Shown here: in pieces, positions 59,128 to 64,000 of the stretch
Numbering within the stretch: the first letter of the stretch is position 1
How the letters are laid out: each line of letters opens with the position of its first letter
Notes under the pieces: generated by a model
What the model was told of the DNA's origin: nothing
Database searches by the model: none
What the model saw: the letters and a program-made list of their open reading frames with translations, nothing else
Program-made: the position numbers and the translations under genes
NCBI GenBank assembly: GCA_902363145.1
Contig: CABIZB010000002.1
Span: 1-64,000, forward strand
Source of the DNA: Oscillospiraceae bacterium
GTDB lineage: Bacteria; Bacillota; Clostridia; Oscillospirales; Ruminococcaceae
DNA: 64,000 nt
Direction: 5' to 3'

Positions 59128-59156
59128 TTGCCATTTTGGGAAAACAGTAGTATAAT
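59128..59156 (+). promoter_or_regulatory. Promoter of murD
   Basis: TTGCCA (59128-59133), 17 bases, TATAAT (59151-59156). Confidence 0.8.
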
Positions 59157-59197
59157 ATATTGTGAGTTACTATTTTTATATGGAGGACTTTTTGAAT

Positions 59198-60592
59198 ATG
59201 AGAACGAAAGCCGAGATCTTTTTTGAAAATATGAAGGATAAAAAAATAGCGTTCATAGGCGTTGGTGTCAGCCACACCGACCTTATCAAGCTCTTTCTGA
59301 AAAAGGGACTGAACGTTACCGTCTGCGACAAAAAAACTGCGGAGCAGATGAAGGAATACGAGGAGCTTAAAGCCGCAGGCGCTGCCTTTTCTCTCGGAGA
59401 AAGCTACCTTGACGGCATGGCAGAGGGAAAATATGACGTTGTTTTCCGTACCCCCGGAATGTACTATAATAATGAAACACTTACTCAGGCAAGGCTTCAC
59501 GGCACTGCCGTCACTTCCGAAATGGAGGTATTCTTCGACCTTTGTCCCTGCCCAATCTACGCAGTGACAGGCTCCGACGGAAAGACCACCACTACCACCA
59601 TCATCGCCGAGTTGCTGGCAGCCGAGGGCGTTACCGTTCACAAGGGCGGAAACATCGGCCGTGCGCTGCTCCCTATCATCGAAGAGGTAAAGGATGACGA
59701 TGCGGCTGTTGTGGAGCTTTCCAGCTTCCAGCTCATTTCCATGAGGAAGTCCCCCGATGTGGCGGCTATCACAAATATCCGTCCCAACCACCTGAACGTC
59801 CACAAGGATATGCAGGAATACATTGATTCAAAGGCAAATCTGCTGCTTCATCAGAATGCCTTTTCAAGAGCGGTGCTGAGCTACGACAACGAAACTGCCC
59901 GTGACCTTTCCCCTCTGGTAAGAGGTCAGCTTGCATATTTCAGCCGCTTTGAAAAGCCCGAAAACGGCGCATTCCTGGCTGATAACGGTATGCTCTGCTA
60001 CAATGACTACGGCAAAGTCACCGAGATACTTGACATGAAGGATATCAAGATACCCGGTATGCACAACGTTGAAAATTACCTCACCGCCATTGCAGTCACA
60101 TGGGGAAAAGTAAAGCCCGAGACTGTAAGAAAGATAGCAAAGGAATTCGGCGGCGTTGAGCACCGTATCGAATTTGTTAGAGAGCTGGACGGCGTAAAAT
60201 ACTACAACAACTCCATCGCATCAAGCCCCACAAGAGTTATCGCCTGCCTCAACACCTTCCCCCAGAAGCAGATAATGATAATGGGCGGCTCCGACAAGGG
60301 CATTTCCTTTGAGCCTATGGCAGACCTGGTATGCGAAAAGGTAAAGCTCCTTATCCTTATGGGTCAGACCAAGGAAAAGATAAAGGCAGCTGTGGAGGCA
60401 TCTTCCAAGTTTGCTGACAGCGGCCTTGAAATAATCATCGTAAACGACATGGCGGAAGCTGTTAACACCGCAAGGGCAAAGGCAAAGGAGGGCGACATCG
60501 TTTCCCTTTCCCCTGCCTGCGCAAGCTTTGATATGTACAGAATGTTCGAGGACAGAGGAAACCACTTCAAGAGCCTTGTCAATGCGTTATAA
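59198..60592 (+). CDS. murD: UDP-N-acetylmuramoylalanine-D-glutamate ligase
   Basis: 464 residues, Mur ligase. It adds D-glutamate to the peptidoglycan precursor. Motifs include VGVSHTDLIKLFLKKG in the N-terminal domain, GSDGKTTTTTII as the ATP loop, NIRPNHLNVHKDM, GVEHRIEFV, NNSIASSPTR and IMIMGGSDKGISF. GGAGGA is ten bases before ATG 59198; TTG 59192 is an alternative. D-glutamate would come from the murI product 7 kb upstream. Confidence 0.92.
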   Translation: MRTKAEIFFENMKDKKIAFIGVGVSHTDLIKLFLKKGLNVTVCDKKTAEQMKEYEELKAAGAAFSLGESYLDGMAEGKYDVVFRTPGMYYNNETLTQARLHGTAVTSEMEVFFDLCPCPIYAVTGSDGKTTTTTIIAELLAAEGVTVHKGGNIGRALLPIIEEVKDDDAAVVELSSFQLISMRKSPDVAAITNIRPNHLNVHKDMQEYIDSKANLLLHQNAFSRAVLSYDNETARDLSPLVRGQLAYFSRFEKPENGAFLADNGMLCYNDYGKVTEILDMKDIKIPGMHNVENYLTAIAVTWGKVKPETVRKIAKEFGGVEHRIEFVRELDGVKYYNNSIASSPTRVIACLNTFPQKQIMIMGGSDKGISFEPMADLVCEKVKLLILMGQTKEKIKAAVEASSKFADSGLEIIIVNDMAEAVNTARAKAKEGDIVSLSPACASFDMYRMFEDRGNHFKSLVNAL

Positions 60593-60614
60593 GAAAGGAA
60601 AAGTAAGGAAAACT

Positions 60615-61649
60615 ATGGATAAAAAGGAACTTACATCTCTTATAAAGCAGATAGCGGACTGCAGGGGCGTTTCGGGCAGTGAGGAGCCTGTGGCTCAGCT
60701 GTGCCATGACATCATGAGCCGCTACACCTGCAATGCTGAGATAAAAAACGGCAACGTACTCGCCCACTTCGGCAGCCGCTCCCCCGAAAAGCCCCATGTG
60801 CTCATTGACGCTCACCTTGACAGGGTGGGTCTCATTGCCACATACATCACCGAGGAGGGCTTTGTAAAGGCAGACTGCCTCGGCGGTCTCGACAGAAGAA
60901 TATTTCCTGCACAGAGGGTCATCATTCACGGAGGAGAGGACATCTGCGGAGTTATCTGCACCCTGCCCCCTCACCTGAAAAAAGACAGCTCCGTAATGGA
61001 TAAGGATCAGATATATATTGACACCATGCTTTCCCCCGCAAGGGCACGAAAGCTCATTCACCCGGGCGACGGCATTTCATTTGACTCCCCCTGCCACGAG
61101 CTTATCCCGGACAGCGGCAGGATATGCGGAGCGGCTCTTGATGACCGCTGCGGAATTGCCTGCATAATTGCGGCTGTTGATGCTCTGGGCGGAAAGTATG
61201 ATGAGCTGCCCTTTACCTTTACGGTAATGTTCTCCACTCAGGAGGAGCTGGGCGAAAGGGGTGCCTGCATAGGCGCATTTGAAGTTGATCCCGACATATC
61301 CATTGCGGTAGATGTAAGCTTTGCCATGAGCATGGGCGAAAATCCCAGAAAGTGCGGAGAAATGGCAAAGGGCTGCATGATAGGCTATGCTCCCTCTCTT
61401 GACCGCAGGCTTTCAAAGTGGTTCACCGAATATGCCGAAAAGAACAATATTCCATTCCAGTATGAGGTGATGAACGGCACTACGGGAACCAATGCGGACA
61501 GATTTTCCGTAAACCGCTGCGGCTCAAGGGCAGTCACCCTGTCCATACCCCTCAGATATATGCACACCCCTGCCGAGGTAATCGACGCAGAGGACGTTAT
61601 CCTTACCGCAAAGCTTATAACTGCATTTTTAAAGGAGGGCGCAATATGA
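60615..61649 (+). CDS. M42-family aminopeptidase (first of tandem pair)
   Basis: 344 residues in the M42 glutamyl aminopeptidase/CelM family of dodecameric metallo-aminopeptidases. Ligand motifs: DAHLDRVG, DDRCGIA, TQEELGERG, a DVSF segment and a C-terminal MHTPAEVID. A real start at ATG 60615 follows AAGGAAA; the longer frame overlaps murD. It degrades short peptides in the cytosol. Its stop overlaps the start of the second copy by four bases. Confidence 0.86.
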   Translation: MDKKELTSLIKQIADCRGVSGSEEPVAQLCHDIMSRYTCNAEIKNGNVLAHFGSRSPEKPHVLIDAHLDRVGLIATYITEEGFVKADCLGGLDRRIFPAQRVIIHGGEDICGVICTLPPHLKKDSSVMDKDQIYIDTMLSPARARKLIHPGDGISFDSPCHELIPDSGRICGAALDDRCGIACIIAAVDALGGKYDELPFTFTVMFSTQEELGERGACIGAFEVDPDISIAVDVSFAMSMGENPRKCGEMAKGCMIGYAPSLDRRLSKWFTEYAEKNNIPFQYEVMNGTTGTNADRFSVNRCGSRAVTLSIPLRYMHTPAEVIDAEDVILTAKLITAFLKEGAI

Positions 61650-62692
61650 ACATCAACAAGGAACTGCTGCGCACTCTCTTAAAAGAGCTGTGCGAGATAA
61701 ACGGCGCTTCGGGACGAGAAGAGAATGTACGTGAATATATCCTCGATAAAATAAGAAACAAGTGCAGCTGCACCATACTCCCCTCGGGCTGCATAGTGGC
61801 AGAATACAAGGGCAGAAAAACGCCCGAAAAGAAGTTTATGATATCCGCCCACATGGACGAGGTGGGGCTTATCATCACAGGGATAAACTCCGACGGAACG
61901 CTGGCTTTCAACTGTGTGGGCGGCGTTGAGGCGGACGCTGTTATCGGCAGGCAGGTAATGACCGAAAACGGCATTTACGGCTCTGTGGGCTCCAAGGCTG
62001 TTCACAACATGACCGAGGACGAGAGGAAAACTCCTCCTAAATTCGACGGGCTTTACATCGACATCGGCGCAAAGGACAAGGCGGAAGCCGAAAAATTTAT
62101 CCGCCCAGGCGATTATGCTTATTACACCTGCGGATATGCCCTCTCGCAGGACGGCTATGTGCGCTCCAAGGCAATAGACGACCGTGCAGGCTGTGCGGTA
62201 ATGATTGCAATGATACTGGAGGATATTCCCGAGTACGACTGCACATTTACCTTTGTGACCCAGGAAGAGATAGGTCTCAGAGGCGCAAGGACGGCAGCAT
62301 TTTATGCCGCTCCCGATTTTGCCATAGTGCTCGAAGCTACCACAGCGGCGGATATTCCCCTTTCCGAGGGCGACAAGCGCTGCTGCCTGCTGGGAAAAGG
62401 TCCCGTGGTATCCTATATGGACCGCTCCACCGTTTATGACAGGAAGCTTTTTGACCTGTCGCAGGAAATCGCAAAGGACAACAGCATCGGCTGGCAGACA
62501 AAAACACTCATCGCAGGCGGAAACGACAGCGGCGCAATTCACATCAGCCGCAGCGGCGTGAGAACGATAGCAATATCCGTTCCCTGCCGATATCTGCACA
62601 CCCCCTGCTGCGTTATAGACGAAAACGACTACTTCGATACATTTGCCCTTGCCTGCGCAATGGCGGATAAGATACTTGACTCCGAGATCTGA
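61646..62692 (+). CDS. M42-family aminopeptidase (second of tandem pair)
   Basis: 348 residues, paralogue of the preceding gene. Motifs are SAHMDEVGLI, DDRAGCAVM, TQEEIGLRGAR, LEATTAADIP and YLHTPCCVID. It is closer to the family consensus than the first copy (HMDEVG against HLDRVG), so the two probably differ in peptide preference, or form mixed oligomers. AAAGGAGG stands just ahead of ATG 61646, and the ATGA overlap couples translation. Confidence 0.88.
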   Translation: MNINKELLRTLLKELCEINGASGREENVREYILDKIRNKCSCTILPSGCIVAEYKGRKTPEKKFMISAHMDEVGLIITGINSDGTLAFNCVGGVEADAVIGRQVMTENGIYGSVGSKAVHNMTEDERKTPPKFDGLYIDIGAKDKAEAEKFIRPGDYAYYTCGYALSQDGYVRSKAIDDRAGCAVMIAMILEDIPEYDCTFTFVTQEEIGLRGARTAAFYAAPDFAIVLEATTAADIPLSEGDKRCCLLGKGPVVSYMDRSTVYDRKLFDLSQEIAKDNSIGWQTKTLIAGGNDSGAIHISRSGVRTIAISVPCRYLHTPCCVIDENDYFDTFALACAMADKILDSEI

Positions 62693-62709
62693 AAGGTAAG
62701 GGACATTCA

Positions 62710-63453
62710 ATGATATTGCGGGCATACGAGCGCTCCGAGCTGAGACTGACTGACGACTATTACTGCGGCAAAATTGAGGCTGCGGTAAATGCCTACGGAA
62801 TGAGCTACGATTTTTGCAGGCTATATTCCGTAAACGAGGGGCTTACATGGGGAAATATCCTGCTGTATAACTCCGCCGCAGTGCTGGGCGGCAGCCTGAT
62901 AAATGAAGACGAGCTGGCGGATTTTATCCGCATAAACGCTCCCCAGACGGTGGAATGCCCCAGATATACGGGAAATCATCTGGCCATAGAGGGATATGAG
63001 CAGAAAAAGCGCCTGCTTTTCAGAATGGTGCCCGACAAGGATTTTGACGAAAAGGAATTTGTAAAGGGCGTTGACAAGCCCGTATCTCTCCAGCAGATGT
63101 TCATTATCCTGAACAGCAGCTTTCAGGGGCTGCAATACGACCTGTGGTATGCGGATATGTCCCACAGGATAAGGCACGAGGTGTCAAGGGCGTTCACGTA
63201 CAAGTCCGCTTCCTGCGCAAATATTGAGTTCTGCCTCAACGGAAAGGCATATATCTCAAGCGTGGCAACACTTCCCGCCGCAAGAGGACATGGCGGAGCG
63301 TCGGGGCTTTTAAAGCACATTGCCGCCATGCTGTCCCGCTACAAAATTGAAGGCTATCTGTGGTGCTATGAGGAGCTGGCAGATTTTTACACAAAGCTGG
63401 GCTTCAAGCTCACAGATGATGATATCATACTTATAAAAAAAGATAACACATGA
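62710..63453 (+). CDS. GNAT-family acetyltransferase
   Basis: 247 residues. The acetyl-CoA loop is in VATLPAARGHGGASGLLKHI (about residue 195), the conserved GNAT motif A, followed by WCYEELADFYTKLGFKL as motif B. The first 150 residues do not resemble a known domain and include TGNHLAIEGYEQKKRLLFRM. The substrate is unknown. It is 17 bases after the peptidase pair and may modify an amino acid or peptide end. Confidence 0.82.
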   Translation: MILRAYERSELRLTDDYYCGKIEAAVNAYGMSYDFCRLYSVNEGLTWGNILLYNSAAVLGGSLINEDELADFIRINAPQTVECPRYTGNHLAIEGYEQKKRLLFRMVPDKDFDEKEFVKGVDKPVSLQQMFIILNSSFQGLQYDLWYADMSHRIRHEVSRAFTYKSASCANIEFCLNGKAYISSVATLPAARGHGGASGLLKHIAAMLSRYKIEGYLWCYEELADFYTKLGFKLTDDDIILIKKDNT

Positions 63454-63466
63454 AAGGAAAATTCTG

Positions 63467-64000
63467 ATGGCTGAAATATTTGACCCCAAGCCCGTTGTTC
63501 AGAAGGGCTTTGAAATTGAAGAAAGAATACTTAAAGCGGCTGCAAAGGCAGAGGAATCCTGCGAGGCTGCATTCAAGGAGATCGACCGCACAGCACGTTA
63601 CAACGGCGAAAAGGTACTGAAAGCTTTTATCGACAACAAGGTAAGCGATGTCTGCATGAAGGGCAGCTCGGGCTACGGCTACGGCGACGTGGGCAGAGAC
63701 ACCCTTGACGCTGTTTTTGCTCAGGCAGTGGGCGCTGAGGATGCTCTTGTGCGCCACAGCATAGTTTCGGGCACACACGCTCTCACCATTGCGCTGTTCG
63801 GACTGCTTAGAAAGGGCGACAGAATGGTATCCCTTACAGGCAGACCCTACGATACTCTTGAAGAGGTCATCGGTCTGAGAGGTTCGGGCAACGGCTCTCT
63901 GGCTGACTACGGCGTGGAATATGAGCAGGTTGACCTTACCCCCGAGGGCAAGCCCAACGTTGCGGAGATATTCCAGAAGGTAAAGGGCGCAAAGCTTGCT
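63467..64000 (+). CDS. Methionine gamma-lyase-family PLP protein (partial)
   Basis: The first 178 codons of a gene cut by the window edge. It matches the YnbB/'aluminium resistance' group: IFDPKPVVQKGFEIEERILKA, SSGYGYGDVGRDTLDAVFAQAVGAEDALVRHSIVSGTHALTIALFG and MVSLTGRPYDTLEEVIGLRG. These are PLP enzymes of the Cys/Met metabolism type, with unknown true substrate. AAAGGAAA precedes ATG 63467. The PLP lysine should lie beyond 64000. Confidence 0.88.
   Translation, partial: MAEIFDPKPVVQKGFEIEERILKAAAKAEESCEAAFKEIDRTARYNGEKVLKAFIDNKVSDVCMKGSSGYGYGDVGRDTLDAVFAQAVGAEDALVRHSIVSGTHALTIALFGLLRKGDRMVSLTGRPYDTLEEVIGLRGSGNGSLADYGVEYEQVDLTPEGKPNVAEIFQKVKGAKLA

Overview
The window looks like a chromosome segment of a low-to-mid GC Gram-positive anaerobe, most likely a Ruminococcus or close Oscillospiraceae relative. 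The basis is strong AGGAGG-type ribosome binding sites, sigma-A promoters with 17-base spacers, a four-subunit ferredoxin-linked 2-oxoacid oxidoreductase, FeoA/FeoA/FeoB iron uptake, a GH127 arabinofuranosidase, YerC, Hsp33, 6S RNA and many Clostridia-only small families. The genus is an inference. No phage, plasmid, insertion sequence or CRISPR array is visible.

Layout. 1-200: two tandem consensus promoters pointing left out of the window, like those of a ribosomal RNA operon. 0.7-4.0 kb: ferrous iron uptake (feoA, feoA, feoB, Cys-rich membrane peptide) under two DtxR-type operators. 4.2-9.8 kb: citrate synthase, PHP phosphoesterase, TSCPD protein, DUF218 protein and an unknown two-gene unit. 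9.8-13.9 kb: AraC regulator, GH127 enzyme and a sodium symporter. 14-18.6 kb: PcrA helicase, adenine permease and Apt. 18.9-21.9 kb: copper export (CopA with a fused CopZ, and CsoR). 22-27 kb: FakA-like kinase, P-loop ATPase and the 2-oxoacid:ferredoxin oxidoreductase. 27-34 kb: MATE pump, YgjP-like protease, PgsA, RimO, DUF4186, IlvE and tRNA-Arg. 34-39 kb: two dynamin-like GTPases around a degenerate M48-like protein. 39.2-41.05 kb: a leftward transcript packed with tiny ORFs. 41.2-45.5 kb: DUF1292 protein, 6S RNA, a trio of small unknown genes, phosphodiesterase, orphan SUKH-3 protein and a dehydratase-related protein. 45.6-48.7 kb: a DtxR regulator, small membrane protein and P1B-ATPase that resemble the fezXAB ferrosome locus. 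48.9-64 kb: YerC, methyltransferase, Hsp33, Ddl, MurI, DUF1934, YfcE, two-component system, an unknown 511-residue protein, PyrE, MurD, two M42 aminopeptidases, an acetyltransferase and the start of a PLP lyase.

Two parts deserve most attention. The first is 39.2-41.05 kb, with its own consensus promoter and rho-independent terminator. It contains no normal gene but at least 15 minute ORFs with Shine-Dalgarno sequences. Five with ATG starts preceded by GAAAGG-type sites, plus the related 39762-39797 ORF, are exactly 11 codons long. They are interleaved with six copies of a GC-rich hairpin. Two copies differ mainly at synonymous positions and swap one stop codon for another, which suggests selection on the peptides. 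I know of no described system like it.

The second is the iron circuit. The same GTTAR-N6-YTAAC palindrome occurs twice before feoA, twice before the DtxR-type regulator and once before the FezA-like gene. This ties iron uptake to a probable iron-storage organelle locus 45 kb away under one repressor. Other points are a dynamin/pseudo-protease operon, an internal start that may release CopZ from the CopA gene, and a family of TA-flanked palindromic elements, one of which sits inside the loop of the apt terminator.
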